This document shows positions 26,629-36,123 of a stretch of 64,000 nucleotides of DNA, piece by piece (the first letter of the stretch is position 1; each line of letters starts with the position of its first letter). Position numbers and translations under genes: made by a program. Origin of the DNA: Nostoc sp. TCL26-01 (lineage in GTDB: Bacteria > Cyanobacteriota > Cyanobacteriia > Cyanobacteriales > Nostocaceae); assembly GCF_013393945.1 (NCBI RefSeq), contig NZ_CP040297.1, forward strand, positions 620,001 through 684,000, in the 5' to 3' direction. Under the pieces are notes generated by a model. It ran no database searches, was not told where the DNA came from, and saw only the letters and a list, made by a program, of their open reading frames with translations.

Positions 26629-27000
26629 TTGCCATTCACTAAACTTTCTTGTCAGCAACAAGAGATTATAACGTTAAATGGTGTTCAGTTAGCGACGGGT
26701 ACAAGTGTTAAGCAACCGAGTCTTGGGGGAAGAGGAACAAAAGGACAGAAAATACCAGGGGAACCTTTAGCCGTTATGGCTATTGTTGCGAGTCTGGTTG
26801 GTTTAGGAACTAGTTTTATTAAAGCAAAAAGGAGTGCGATCGCACCAGATGGTTCGAGAGGGATTAGCTTGATTTTGTTATTGACGCTCAAGTCCAAAAT
26901 TGATGATGGCATCGTCAAAAAAGGACAAGGTTTGATCTTAGTTACTTATGAATTAGGATTTTGCTTAGAAGTTTTACTTTTTGTCTCCACTACGGTATGA
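26629..27000 (+). pseudogene. Probable fragment of a conserved cyanobacterial membrane protein
   Basis: The 123-codon frame has no ATG start (it opens at TTG). It contains protein-like sequence with two hydrophobic segments: PGEPLAVMAIVASLVGLGTS, followed by IKAKRSAIAPDGSRGISLI, and ELGFCLEVLLFVSTTV. The segment SKIDDGIVKKGQGLILVTYE between them looks conserved. Absence of a start and abrupt ending after the last hydrophobic stretch suggest a truncated copy of a longer protein. The parent family could not be named. Confidence 0.4.
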
Positions 27001-27218
27001 AATATTTATAGTCTTGTGCCAGACAAAGCAGAAAATGATCTTCAAGAATGAATCATTGATAATTGATAATTGGTAATGGGCGATAGGGTAGACTATTTCA
27101 TTTTTATCTAGCTAGTTTGGTTTGATTATGCTAACTTACTTATGTATAGTGCTGCTACTTATACTCTTGTAGTCTTTATTGGCGAAGCCAGATTTCTCAT
27201 TCAACAATCACTAAAGAT

Positions 27219-28115
27219 ATGAAGAAAGTCTTTGGATTATACAAGAGATTATTCTGCTTTAAGCCGTTATTTTTCAGCCTGGCAATCGCCCTGCTCTCGC
27301 ACACTGCTGGCTGTGCAGTCCCCCAGTCTAAGTCGCCCCCAACTGAAGCTTCTCCCTCATACGCCAGTAGCCCCATCATGACTACAGCAATTGCTGCACA
27401 GTCCACGCCACCTCAAAGTTTTGCCCAATGGTGCGAACGCAAAAATTCTGTTCACGCGGCTACTAAGCATACAATCGATGTATTGCTGAAAATAGCTAAA
27501 ACTAATGACTGCAAATCAGCAGATACTAGACTGAGATCGGCTACCCTCCTCGATCTCAGAAATAATGAGATTAGCGATCTCAGCCCCTTAGCTAGTTTGA
27601 AGAATTTAATTTATCTCTATCTCGGTAACAATGAGATTAGCGATCTTACACCACTAGCTAGTTTAAGTAATTTGTCCTCACTCTCGCTTGAGAATAATCG
27701 CATCAGCGATCTCAAACCAGTAGCAGGATTAACTAAAGTGAGTGCTGTCTATCTCAGTAATAATCAGATTAGAGATTTACGACCACTGACAGGCTTGAGT
27801 AATGTCTACTATATCATGTTGAATAACAATGAGATTAGCGATTTGCAGCCTCTGGCTAGTATGAGTGGATTGAGTACAATTAATCTTGAAAAAAATCGTA
27901 TCAGTGATGTTAAACCACTAGCTGTATTGAGTGGAAGCTTGAGAGAACTCATTCTCAACGACAACCAGATTACTGATTTACGACCGCTAGCAGTCTTGCA
28001 TAAATTAGAACAGCTTCATGCACGTAACAACCCACTCTCTGACAAAACTTGTCCAATTGAAAGAAAAGCTACTTCCCCTAAGTTTCCGGCTTTTTCTATC
28101 TGTAGGTTTGATTAG
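27219..28115 (+). CDS. Leucine-rich repeat lipoprotein
   Basis: The 298-residue protein starts with a signal peptide whose lipobox LSHTAGC places the lipidated cysteine near residue 32. A short linker with two cysteines follows (WCERKNS, NDCKSADTRL). Residues 105-285 hold about eight 22-residue leucine-rich repeats of the SDS22/internalin type (LDLRNNEISDLSPLASL, YLGNNEISDLTPLASL, LENNRISDLKPVAGL). A cysteine pair closes the domain (KTC, SIC). It should be anchored outside the cytoplasm and bind a protein partner. The kinase gene follows after 185 bp. Confidence 0.88.
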   Translation: MKKVFGLYKRLFCFKPLFFSLAIALLSHTAGCAVPQSKSPPTEASPSYASSPIMTTAIAAQSTPPQSFAQWCERKNSVHAATKHTIDVLLKIAKTNDCKSADTRLRSATLLDLRNNEISDLSPLASLKNLIYLYLGNNEISDLTPLASLSNLSSLSLENNRISDLKPVAGLTKVSAVYLSNNQIRDLRPLTGLSNVYYIMLNNNEISDLQPLASMSGLSTINLEKNRISDVKPLAVLSGSLRELILNDNQITDLRPLAVLHKLEQLHARNNPLSDKTCPIERKATSPKFPAFSICRFD

Positions 28116-28300
28116 GTGATGATTTTAGTTATTCGGATAGTCTCTTTTGTTCTGATTTATAGAATTCCTTTGAGGAGATGCCTCAAGAAATTTACCTCGC
28201 TAAAGCGAGAAACGCTATAATTCGTCAGAGTATCTGATGTACATTGAGAAAGGGTAATGTCTAACAACAAGACCCTGCGTGTCTACGCCTTTTAAGATAC

Positions 28301-30052
28301 ATGACATCTATTCTGCTGAACAATCGCTATCAAGTTATTCAGGTACTCGGTGCTGGTGGGTTTGGAGAAACCTTTTTGGCGGAAGATACCCATATGCCTT
28401 CCCGCCGTCGCTGCGTGATTAAGCAACTCAAACCCATCGCTAATGACCCACAAACCTATGAAATGATGCAACAGAGGTTTGAGAGGGAAGCCGCAACTTT
28501 AGAGTTTCTGGGTGAACATAGTGACCAAATTCCCAGACTTCATGCTTATTTTTCAGAGAATGGGCAGTTTTACTTAGTTCAAGAATGGGTTCATGGTCAA
28601 ACCTTGAGAGATTTGGTTGACACCAACGGATATCAGAGTGAAAGTACTGTGCGGGCGATTTTGTTGAGTTTGTTGTCAGTATTAGATTACGTCCACAGTA
28701 AAGGCATTATTCACCGGGATATCAAGCCTGATAATATTATTCTTCGTGGTGTTGATCAAAAACCAGTTTTAATTGATTTTGGTGCAGTTAAGGAAACGAT
28801 TCGATCAGTAGCTAGTTCTCCAGGATATGTTACGCGATCGCTGGTGATTGGGACACCAGGATATATGCCTAGTGAACAAGCCATCGGTAGACCAGTGTAC
28901 GCCAGCGATATCTACAGTTTAGGTTTGACAGCAATTTATCTATTAACTGGCAAAAACCCAGAAGAACTACAAACTAACTTGCAAACTGGGGAGATTCTCT
29001 GGCAAAATTATGCACCGCATATTTCTGCTGATTTAGCAATGGTGTTAAATCAGGCAATTAAACCCCAAGCAGGCGATCGCTACAGTACTGCCAGTAAAAT
29101 GCTGTATGCTTTATCTACCACTACACCTGCAACCATCCCTCCCACTAATCCACCCACCCAACAAACCCAAGCATTAGCTACTCCCCAAATCCAGCCTCAA
29201 CGCGACAAACAAAGGTCGATTTGGATGTTTGCTAGTTTACTCATAGGTGGTTTAATAGCTGGGGTAGCTCTATCTACGCTGACTCGTCAATCACCATCTG
29301 AAGCACCTATTGTCAATGATGCTATCCCCTCACCAGCATCTCCGACTCCCATTGCCACATCCACAACCCCTGCTGTTGTTACTCAGGAACCAAGTAGTAC
29401 TTTATCACCACGTCAAAACCGTCCTATAAACTCCAGTCCTCCCCCGATATCAACACCAGAAAACGAACCCATCACCACAGATAATCCCACATCTCCAGTC
29501 CAACCAACATCACCACCAGAAATAGAAAACCGCACTGTTGTCGTACCTACAACGGAGGCTAATTTACCATCACCAAAAAAGCCTCAAAACGAAAACCAAG
29601 CAAGTACAAACAGGCCAAGCGTCCCCGCATTTCCCACAGGGACATCAAGAAGCACGGTAGAGGCAAGTCTCGGAAAGCCAAATAGAGATTTACGAGGCGT
29701 TTGGGGTAATACCCGTGCTGTCGTTTATGAATTAGTTCCTAACCAAGTTGACTTGGGCTATTTATTTGATCGTCAATCTGGTGTACTAAAACAAACAGAA
29801 GTCAGTTTTGCCCAATCTGTAGATCCCCAAGTCATGCAAGCTACGTTAAATGGGATGTTAAATGGACAAGCCAGCACCAAAATACAGCAAGGATTACAAC
29901 AAATACAACAACGCCAGTTAGATAATTTTAGTTTTAGTGCAGGTGCAGTGAAAGGGCAGATCGTGCGGCAAAATTGTGATTTGATTTACATCAGTATTTG
30001 GGATGCAGATTTACATGATTTTGTCAGTCCGTCGTCAGCTAAACAGTGTTGA
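28301..30052 (+). CDS. Membrane-anchored Ser/Thr protein kinase
   Basis: The 583-residue protein has an N-terminal Hanks-type kinase domain (about 8-270): glycine loop LGAGGFGETF, catalytic lysine in CVIKQLKP, HRDIKPDNIIL near residue 138 and DFGAVKETI, followed by GTPGYMPSEQA. A Pro/Gln-rich linker leads to one membrane span (about 305-328, WMFASLLIGGLIAGVAL). A long Pro/Thr/Ser-rich external spacer (about 330-445) and a C-terminal domain (about 450-583, with GTSRSTVEASLGKPNRDLRG) follow. This resembles cyanobacterial kinases whose outer domain senses an unknown signal. The neighbouring LRR lipoprotein and FHA transporter are possible partners. Confidence 0.9.
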   Translation: MTSILLNNRYQVIQVLGAGGFGETFLAEDTHMPSRRRCVIKQLKPIANDPQTYEMMQQRFEREAATLEFLGEHSDQIPRLHAYFSENGQFYLVQEWVHGQTLRDLVDTNGYQSESTVRAILLSLLSVLDYVHSKGIIHRDIKPDNIILRGVDQKPVLIDFGAVKETIRSVASSPGYVTRSLVIGTPGYMPSEQAIGRPVYASDIYSLGLTAIYLLTGKNPEELQTNLQTGEILWQNYAPHISADLAMVLNQAIKPQAGDRYSTASKMLYALSTTTPATIPPTNPPTQQTQALATPQIQPQRDKQRSIWMFASLLIGGLIAGVALSTLTRQSPSEAPIVNDAIPSPASPTPIATSTTPAVVTQEPSSTLSPRQNRPINSSPPPISTPENEPITTDNPTSPVQPTSPPEIENRTVVVPTTEANLPSPKKPQNENQASTNRPSVPAFPTGTSRSTVEASLGKPNRDLRGVWGNTRAVVYELVPNQVDLGYLFDRQSGVLKQTEVSFAQSVDPQVMQATLNGMLNGQASTKIQQGLQQIQQRQLDNFSFSAGAVKGQIVRQNCDLIYISIWDADLHDFVSPSSAKQC

Positions 30053-30140
30053 CAAGAGGCTAGTTTTCATTATTAAATCTCTTGTACAAAAATCTTACTG
30101 GGAGGTTTATAGCGTTTCCCAGTTAAGCGATGTACATATT

Positions 30141-30284
30141 TTTTAGTCAACAGAGGCTACCCGCATTTCTCAGAAGCAGTAGGGGCGGGTTAACAAATAT
30201 GCTGACATGATTCACTAATATTTCACTTAACCCGCCCTTACGACCTCTGGACTAGACTGGTGTATTTCCTCGGCATGAAAATCG
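30141..30284. repeat. GGGCGGGTT palindromic repeat, copy 3
   Basis: The element has arms AGGGGCGGGTTAA and TTAACCCGCCCTTACG about 45 bp apart, flanked by GCATTTCTCAGAAGCAGT and CCTCTGGACTAGACTGGTGT. It is the intact counterpart, in reverse orientation, of the interrupted copy at 10571-10808. It fills most of the gap between the kinase gene and the next gene. Confidence 0.78.
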
Positions 30285-30374
30285 CTATAATAGCTTTTAT
30301 TAGCTTACAACATAATGATAAAGCAAGTTTGTTGAATTAAGTTACATAATTCAACAATTTCAAAGGTGTGATTC

Positions 30375-30875
30375 CTATTTATGTTTTGGACAAATTTGTT
30401 GAATTAATCTATCAGTAGTCTTAAAAAAATTAACGTCTAGACGGTCTACAACCTGATTTGCACCATCAACACCATAAAGTTGAATAATCATATCAGTAAG
30501 TTTTTTAATTGCACTATTTTTTGACTCATTACGGCTTCTACCACCAGCCTCTCTCCAATCACAATATTGTTCAGCATATATATAAGCAAAACCACCCAAC
30601 TTTTCTTGTGTTATTTGAACAGAAGGTTTTTTCTGAGGTTGAAATTGCGATATAGGAGAGGGAGCAATAGTAGATTGTTTATTAATTGAAGATACTCCGC
30701 ACATTCCATTTAAATTAATTAAATTTCCTTGAGAGTCTTCCATAAAACAGTAGGGAATATCTTCCCCTACGGCTCTTTGTGACATGGGAGATAAAATAGT
30801 AGCAATAGATATTAATGAAATAATTAACCTATAACTACCGATACGAATACATGAACAAAAATGTTTGGTAGGCAT
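30375..30875 (-). CDS. Exported hypothetical protein (166 aa)
   Basis: The N-terminus has a basic start and a hydrophobic segment (about 15-35, LIISLISIATILSPMS) consistent with a signal peptide. The mature part contains CFMEDSQGNLINLNGMCG, YCDWREAGG and IQQICPKHK, giving four cysteines that may form disulfides. An AGGAGC ribosome-binding site precedes the ATG at 30875. The family is not recognised. It lies 88 bp downstream of a second small exported protein gene, and the two may be co-transcribed. Confidence 0.6.
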   Translation of the reverse strand: MPTKHFCSCIRIGSYRLIISLISIATILSPMSQRAVGEDIPYCFMEDSQGNLINLNGMCGVSSINKQSTIAPSPISQFQPQKKPSVQITQEKLGGFAYIYAEQYCDWREAGGRSRNESKNSAIKKLTDMIIQLYGVDGANQVVDRLDVNFFKTTDRLIQQICPKHK

Positions 30876-30963
30876 AATGCTCCTAATTCTAGCTTTTTAT
30901 ATTTTTAAATTCGCCAAATACAGACAGAGATTAATGAGAGTAAAAAGTATTCACTAGAGACTT

Positions 30964-31347
30964 TTACCAACCTCTTGCGTGTACACTTCTACAAACATAA
31001 ACCATTGCTTTACCAGCAGGAGAGTTTGGAGAAAAAGACATTTCCTCACTTTCTTTTTTCTCTGTCAGTAGATGACCACTACGGCTATAAGCCGCACCAC
31101 CTTCGTAAAATAGTCTAGTTTCTCCACAGGAAGCATAATAGGAAAGTTCATACATTGCTGTGTCAGTTAGGGTATACAGCTTAAAGTAAGTTCCTTCAAT
31201 CTTTTCTGTATCTAAAAAAAGATATTCACCTTTCTCCGTTTCACCTACTTTGATATATCGAGAGTCTTGAGCAAAAACACTTCCATTTACCAAAGATAAA
31301 GCTGCTGTAATAACTCCAACTGCTGCCATAGCTAACTTTCTAGACAT
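30964..31347 (-). CDS. Exported hypothetical protein (127 aa)
   Basis: Residues 1-26 form a typical signal peptide (MSRKLAMAAVGVITAALSL, then VFAQD as the cleavage region). The mature part (YIKVGETEKGEYLFLDTEKIEG, YELSYYASCGETRLFYEGGA, MVYVCRSVHARGW) is predicted to be beta-rich with two cysteines. No family is recognised. It precedes the 166-residue exported protein gene in the same direction and follows the nadE gene after a gap of about 155 bp. Confidence 0.62.
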   Translation of the reverse strand: MSRKLAMAAVGVITAALSLVNGSVFAQDSRYIKVGETEKGEYLFLDTEKIEGTYFKLYTLTDTAMYELSYYASCGETRLFYEGGAAYSRSGHLLTEKKESEEMSFSPNSPAGKAMVYVCRSVHARGW

Positions 31348-31501
31348 AAAACTTTACCAGATACTTTTTTAAATCATGTCTTTTAGCAATTGTTAACAAC
31401 CTCAGTATTTTTGTCTAATTTTATACGATTTTTCCGTGAAGCTTACTTAATGTAATTGGCTATATATAGAGGTCAAATGAGCATCCGTGCAGAATACTAT
31501 C

Positions 31502-33217
31502 TCAACAGCCAACGGTAGGAGTAGAGATAGAGGTATTTTGATCAGTATTTTTTATACCTACCCAGTTGCTAGCAATTGGCATTCGCCAGCCAGTACCGAA
31601 GGCGCGGTCGGTGATTTTTAAACCTGGAGGTGCTTGTCGGCGCTTAAATTCTGCCCTGGCCACCATTTGTATAACTCGGTTGACCACCACAACTTCGTGA
31701 CCGGCGGCGACTATTTGCGCTGCTGATTGGTGGTGATTAATCAGGCGCTGCAAAATGTCGTCTAATATTTCATAGGGAGGTAGGGAATCTTGGTCAACTT
31801 GACCGGGTTTGAGTTCAGCGCTTGGTGGTTTGGTAATTACGTTTTGGGGAATAATTTCACCGTTGCGGTTTAGCCAGTCACACAGAGAGTAGACACGAGT
31901 TTTGGGGACATCAGCAATGACGGCTAAACCACCGTTCATGTCACCGTAGAGGGTGCAGTAACCGACTGCCATTTCTGACTTGTTGCCGGTGGATAATAAT
32001 AGGTAGCCAAATTTATTAGCGATCGCCATTAATAAATTACCCCGAATCCGTGACTGAATATTTTCCTCAGCCAAACCAAATTCTGTACCAGCAAACAACC
32101 CGGCTAAACTATGATCAAAGCTTTGCATCAATTCCCCTATGGGTAATATTTGGGTTTTGATGCCCAAATTTTCTGCCAGTGCTAAAGCATCACTAATAGA
32201 ATGTTCAGAACTATAAGGAGAAGGCATTAACACACCCAAGACATTTTCTTTGCCTAATGCCGCAGTGGCAATTGCCGCTACTAAAGAAGAATCGATCCCC
32301 CCACTTAAACCCAACAATACTTGAGAAAAACGACACTTTTCGGCATAGTCTCGTACTCCTAAAACTAAAGCTTGCCAAATTTCCTCATCTTCTGATGGAG
32401 ATGCCGGAACAACAGAACTTAATTGTAAATCGCGTTGCCCTGCGTCAAATTCTACAGTTACTAAATCGGTGGCAAAACCATTAGCACGACATATGGTTTC
32501 GCCTTGACGATTCACAGCAAAACTGTGACCATCAAAAATCAAATCATCATTGCCACCGACTTGGTTAGCATAAATTAGTGGTTGCTGAAACCTGATAGCG
32601 CTATGTTGCAGCATGGTTTCTCGAAAGCGCGGCTTACCTAAACTGTAAGGTGATGCCGATAAATTGACAATTAAATCCACACCCAAAACTGCTAACTCAG
32701 CAATAGGATTAACTGCATAACTCCGCTTACCCCAAAATTCCTCATCGTTCCATAAATCCTCGCAAATTGTTACGCCGATTTGAATATTATCTAGAGTGAA
32801 ATAATTAGCTTCTAATCCGGCTGCAAAATAGCGATGTTCATCAAAGACATCATAAGTTGGCAATAATCTTTTATGAAATGATTGCTTGATTTGGCCATTT
32901 TCCAATAAAGCCATACTATTAAATAGAGACTTATCACCAGTAATATCTGCTTGGCAATTTGGTGCAACCGTACCAACTAACACAGCTAAATTTACAGGCA
33001 AATCCCTCGCTAATTGCTGTAGAGTCATTGCCATAGCGTCTACAAAACTAGGATTGAGTAATAAATCCCGTGGAGGATAGCCACATAAAGAAAGTTCTGG
33101 TGTCAATAAAAGTCTCGCACCTTCTTTGACTGCCCGTTGTGCCATTTCCTGAATTTTCTGGGCATTTCCAGATAAGTCACCAATGATGGGGTTAATTTGA
33201 GCGATCGCAATTTTCAT
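31502..33217 (-). CDS. nadE: Glutamine-dependent NAD+ synthetase
   Basis: The 571-residue enzyme amidates deamido-NAD to NAD using glutamine. The N-terminal nitrilase-type glutaminase domain (about 1-255) shows the glutamate (TPELSLCGYPPRD), the lysine (HKRLLPTYDVFDE) and the cysteine (ITICEDLWND-like, VTICEDLWND). The C-terminal ATP-dependent synthetase has the P-loop LGLSGGIDSSLVAAIA near residue 305 and LLSTGNKSEMAVGYCTLYGD. It is the last gene of the pncB-nadD-nrtR-nadE operon, with STRR between it and nrtR. The last 15 residues (NTDQNTSISTPTVGC) look like a variable tail. Confidence 0.93.
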   Translation of the reverse strand: MKIAIAQINPIIGDLSGNAQKIQEMAQRAVKEGARLLLTPELSLCGYPPRDLLLNPSFVDAMAMTLQQLARDLPVNLAVLVGTVAPNCQADITGDKSLFNSMALLENGQIKQSFHKRLLPTYDVFDEHRYFAAGLEANYFTLDNIQIGVTICEDLWNDEEFWGKRSYAVNPIAELAVLGVDLIVNLSASPYSLGKPRFRETMLQHSAIRFQQPLIYANQVGGNDDLIFDGHSFAVNRQGETICRANGFATDLVTVEFDAGQRDLQLSSVVPASPSEDEEIWQALVLGVRDYAEKCRFSQVLLGLSGGIDSSLVAAIATAALGKENVLGVLMPSPYSSEHSISDALALAENLGIKTQILPIGELMQSFDHSLAGLFAGTEFGLAEENIQSRIRGNLLMAIANKFGYLLLSTGNKSEMAVGYCTLYGDMNGGLAVIADVPKTRVYSLCDWLNRNGEIIPQNVITKPPSAELKPGQVDQDSLPPYEILDDILQRLINHHQSAAQIVAAGHEVVVVNRVIQMVARAEFKRRQAPPGLKITDRAFGTGWRMPIASNWVGIKNTDQNTSISTPTVGC

Positions 33218-33221
33218 AATT

Positions 33222-33312
33222 TAGTCAATAGTCATTGGTCAATAGTCAATAGTCAATAGTCATTAGTCATTGGTCAGCATTCAGTACTCCCTCACTCCCC
33301 CACTCCCTCATT
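33222..33312. repeat. STRR array between nrtR and nadE
   Basis: Heptamers of AGTCAAT and AGTCATT type plus CTCCCTCA repeats fill the gap between nrtR and nadE, inside the NAD operon. Confidence 0.85.
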
Positions 33313-33313
33313 C

Positions 33314-34060
33314 CTAAATAAATACCAAAGGCTTATCTTTAAAGGGGGCAAAAGCTGCGGCGTTAAATTTGTATAAACTGGCTGGACGACCTGCGCCTCG
33401 TGATACTTTAATGCCGGTTTCCGATAAAAATCCTAACTTGAGAAGCCGCGCCCGAAAGTTGGAGTAATCTGAGAAGTTTTCCCCTAAAACTGTTGTGTAT
33501 AACTGATATAAATCATTCAACGTAAACATTTCTGGTAAGACTTCAAAAGCAACTGGGCTATACTCTAATTTGTTGCGTAATCTTCTATGTCCATAAGCTA
33601 AAATTTCCTGATGATCAAAAGCTAATTTGGGGACTTCTTTCACTGGATACCAAGCAATACCAGTCACACCATCAGCGATTAATTCGGCTTCTTCAAATCT
33701 GACAAGGGCAAAGTAACTAACTGATAAGTAACGTACACCGTAACTATCAATTCCTTCTCTAGGATCGCGATTCGGGCCGCCAAAGGTATATAACTGTTCT
33801 AAATAGAGATTTTTCACTCTAATTTTCTCAGCCATAATGCGATAAGCAGCATCTTCTAAAGACTCTCCTTGTCGTACCAAAGTACCAGGAAGACTCCAAT
33901 AATTTAAAAATGGTTCTTGCTGTCGCATTACTAACAGAACTAATAGCCGATTCTTGTCAGTATCCACAGAGAAAATTACATTATCTACACCAACCTTAAA
34001 ATCGGCCAAAGGTTGTTGATTTAACGGAGTTGAAAACTTTTTGTGAGTGCGTCCTGGCAT
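33314..34060 (-). CDS. nrtR: NrtR-type NUDIX-related transcriptional regulator
   Basis: The 248-residue protein has an N-terminal Nudix-like domain (about 20-150) and a C-terminal winged-helix-like part (about 165-235, YSNFRARLLKLGFLSETG, RGAGRPASLYKFN). The Nudix box is broken: the region GESLEDAAYRIMAEKI has lost the catalytic glutamates expected in REUxEE. This is typical of NrtR, which senses ADP-ribose and represses NAD genes rather than hydrolysing substrates. Its start overlaps the 3' end of nadD by 40 bp. The inverted repeat over the pncB promoter is the likely operator. Confidence 0.82.
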   Translation of the reverse strand: MPGRTHKKFSTPLNQQPLADFKVGVDNVIFSVDTDKNRLLVLLVMRQQEPFLNYWSLPGTLVRQGESLEDAAYRIMAEKIRVKNLYLEQLYTFGGPNRDPREGIDSYGVRYLSVSYFALVRFEEAELIADGVTGIAWYPVKEVPKLAFDHQEILAYGHRRLRNKLEYSPVAFEVLPEMFTLNDLYQLYTTVLGENFSDYSNFRARLLKLGFLSETGIKVSRGAGRPASLYKFNAAAFAPFKDKPLVFI

Positions 34061-34623
34061 TTGTACAAATGCTGTTGATGAATATAAGCAGCTATAGGGG
34101 GTGTGAGGGCTTCCGTATCTCCGTGTTCACGATACGCGCTAGAGGAAACATCTAAACCAGTGAGACTGGCGATCGCAATTTTGCCTCCCAGATGTTGTAA
34201 GGTTTCTAGACTAGACCCATCCATTGCATATCCTGGTCGCGGTACAACCAAGAGTTGCACCTGCTGTAATAATTCTTCAATTCGATACCAGCGCGGTAAC
34301 TGACTCAATAAATCTGAACCAATTACCAAAGTAAATTCTGTCTCTACAGGCCAGCGTAATTTCGCTTTTTCCAATGTTTCCAAGGTTCTAAAGCTACTTA
34401 ATTCCTGTTCTAGCGCAATATTCTGTCTCAGTGTGTCAATATCCGCAATCAACAGTTGCAACATCGCCGCCCGATGTGCTAACAATGTCTGGTGAGATTT
34501 AAACGGATTATCAGCAGCCCAAACTGCTACATAATCATAATGCTCAGACAACCACCGCAGAATCTTTTGATGTCCAGCCGTCGGCGGGTCTGCACTAGTC
34601 CCAAATAAAGCGATTTTGTTCAT
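34021..34623 (-). CDS. nadD: Nicotinate-nucleotide adenylyltransferase
   Basis: The 200-residue enzyme joins nicotinate mononucleotide and ATP to deamido-NAD. The nucleotidyltransferase motif GTSADPPTAGHQKIL lies at residues 9-23, and the second motif appears as DVSSSAYR near residue 175. The length fits NadD. It sits between pncB and nrtR in the NAD operon. The 40-bp overlap with nrtR indicates coupled translation. Confidence 0.88.
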   Translation of the reverse strand: MNKIALFGTSADPPTAGHQKILRWLSEHYDYVAVWAADNPFKSHQTLLAHRAAMLQLLIADIDTLRQNIALEQELSSFRTLETLEKAKLRWPVETEFTLVIGSDLLSQLPRWYRIEELLQQVQLLVVPRPGYAMDGSSLETLQHLGGKIAIASLTGLDVSSSAYREHGDTEALTPPIAAYIHQQHLYKCQDALTKSFQLR

Positions 34624-34629
34624 AGTTAT

Positions 34630-34688
34630 TAGTCAATGGTCAATGGTCAATAGTCAATAGTCAATAGTCAATAGTCATTGGTCATTAG
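34630..34688. repeat. STRR array between pncB and nadD
   Basis: About eight heptamers of GGTCAAT, AGTCAAT and AGTCATT type lie between pncB and nadD. The short distance keeps both genes in one likely transcription unit. Confidence 0.85.
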
Positions 34689-34713
34689 CATTTCTTCTTC
34701 TCCCCTGCACCCC

Positions 34714-36090
34714 TCACTCCCCTTTACTCGTTTGTTCTGTCAAATCACCTAACGTACTGGCAATCTCCACTGGTACTGAGATGGGATGATTTAGATGTCT
34801 TGTTTGTTCTGGTAGGCTGGCTACTGAATTAGCTGTGCGTTGGCGAATTGCAGCTATGGTTTCTGGTGGTTGGAGTCGTTGTCCTGCTTTGACTACTAGT
34901 TGCAACAGGGGTGTTTCGCCAGTGTGGGGTGTATCGGTAATTAATCCCAGTCTGTCGGCTTTGATTTGTCCGTCTGTAAATGACCTAAAAATTTGTTTGC
35001 GTCCTGGGTATGTTACCTTACCACTGGACTTTTTCATCACGGGAATGTTGTCAACTTCTACGAGTTTATAGACTCCATTGACGGGGGAACCTGTGACTAG
35101 TTTGGTTCCTAGTCCGTAACCATCGATCTCTGCACCTGCGGCTTTGAGTTTGGCGATTTCCCATTCATCTAAGTCACCACTAGCAAAAATTGTCACCTCT
35201 GGTAGGAGCGATCGCACTTTTTTTGATAAGTCCACTAAATCGCCAGAATCCAGTCTGACACCAGATAATGTCATTTTGCCAGCATTGACTTGTGTTGCTA
35301 ATTTCTGGGCAGCCGCCACCGTATCATAAGTATCAATTAATAATGGCGCACCGGGAAAATAGCGATGGAATGCAGTAAAGGCTTGTTCTTCACTACCTTC
35401 CATCGCTGACAACGCCATAACCAAGGCGTGAGCCATCGTACCACTTGGTTGTTGTCCCAGTTGTAGCGCTGCTAACACATTGGAGGTGGCATCTAATCCG
35501 CCGGCTAAGGCTGCTCGTGCTGCCCATAAAGAGCCTTGGGGACTAAATGCTCGTCTTGTGCCAAATTCTAAAAGTGTGGCTTGTTCACCCGCTACATCCC
35601 GGATACGGGCTGCTTTTGTGGCTACTAAGGTTTGGTAGTTCAGTGTATTTAATAGATAGGTTTCTACTAACTGTGCTTGCCAAAGCGGTGCTTCCACCCG
35701 TAACAGTGGTTCGTTGGCAAACACTGCTGTCCCTTCCGGAACTGCCCAGACATCCCCAGTAAAACGTCCTTCTCTTAGCAATGACCAAAATTGTTCACCT
35801 GCTTGGGCAAAAATGCCTGTGGCTTGTAATGCAGCTATCTGTGCTGGGCTAAAGCTTAACTTTTCTAAATATTCCAGGGCTTGTGCTAAACCCATCGCTA
35901 TTAAATAGCCAAAACCTTCTGGCGATCGCCTAACGAATAACTCAAAGCTAGCCCTTTTTTGTTCTACGCCTTCGCCTACATAACAAGCCGCCATTGTTAA
36001 CTGATACAAGTCGGTTAACAGGCTGTAATCAGCAGCAGAGACGTTGAGTTCTGAGTTCTGGTGGATATCCCTGGTGGGGAAAGTCATCAT
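34714..36090 (-). CDS. pncB: Nicotinate phosphoribosyltransferase
   Basis: The 458-residue enzyme converts nicotinate to nicotinate mononucleotide, the first salvage step to NAD. Family features include LLTDLYQLTMAACYVGEG near residue 25, FELFVRRSPEGFGYLIAMG near 48, the LEFGTRRAFSP histidine-region motif near 175 and VRLDSGDLVDLSKKVR near 280. Two adjacent ATG codons (36090 and 36087) are possible starts, both preceded by AAGGAAG. It is the first gene of the operon, with a promoter and candidate NrtR operator directly upstream. Confidence 0.92.
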   Translation of the reverse strand: MMTFPTRDIHQNSELNVSAADYSLLTDLYQLTMAACYVGEGVEQKRASFELFVRRSPEGFGYLIAMGLAQALEYLEKLSFSPAQIAALQATGIFAQAGEQFWSLLREGRFTGDVWAVPEGTAVFANEPLLRVEAPLWQAQLVETYLLNTLNYQTLVATKAARIRDVAGEQATLLEFGTRRAFSPQGSLWAARAALAGGLDATSNVLAALQLGQQPSGTMAHALVMALSAMEGSEEQAFTAFHRYFPGAPLLIDTYDTVAAAQKLATQVNAGKMTLSGVRLDSGDLVDLSKKVRSLLPEVTIFASGDLDEWEIAKLKAAGAEIDGYGLGTKLVTGSPVNGVYKLVEVDNIPVMKKSSGKVTYPGRKQIFRSFTDGQIKADRLGLITDTPHTGETPLLQLVVKAGQRLQPPETIAAIRQRTANSVASLPEQTRHLNHPISVPVEIASTLGDLTEQTSKGE

Positions 36091-36123
36091 GGCAGAGCTT
36101 CCTTAAAAGAATGCTTCTCCTTA

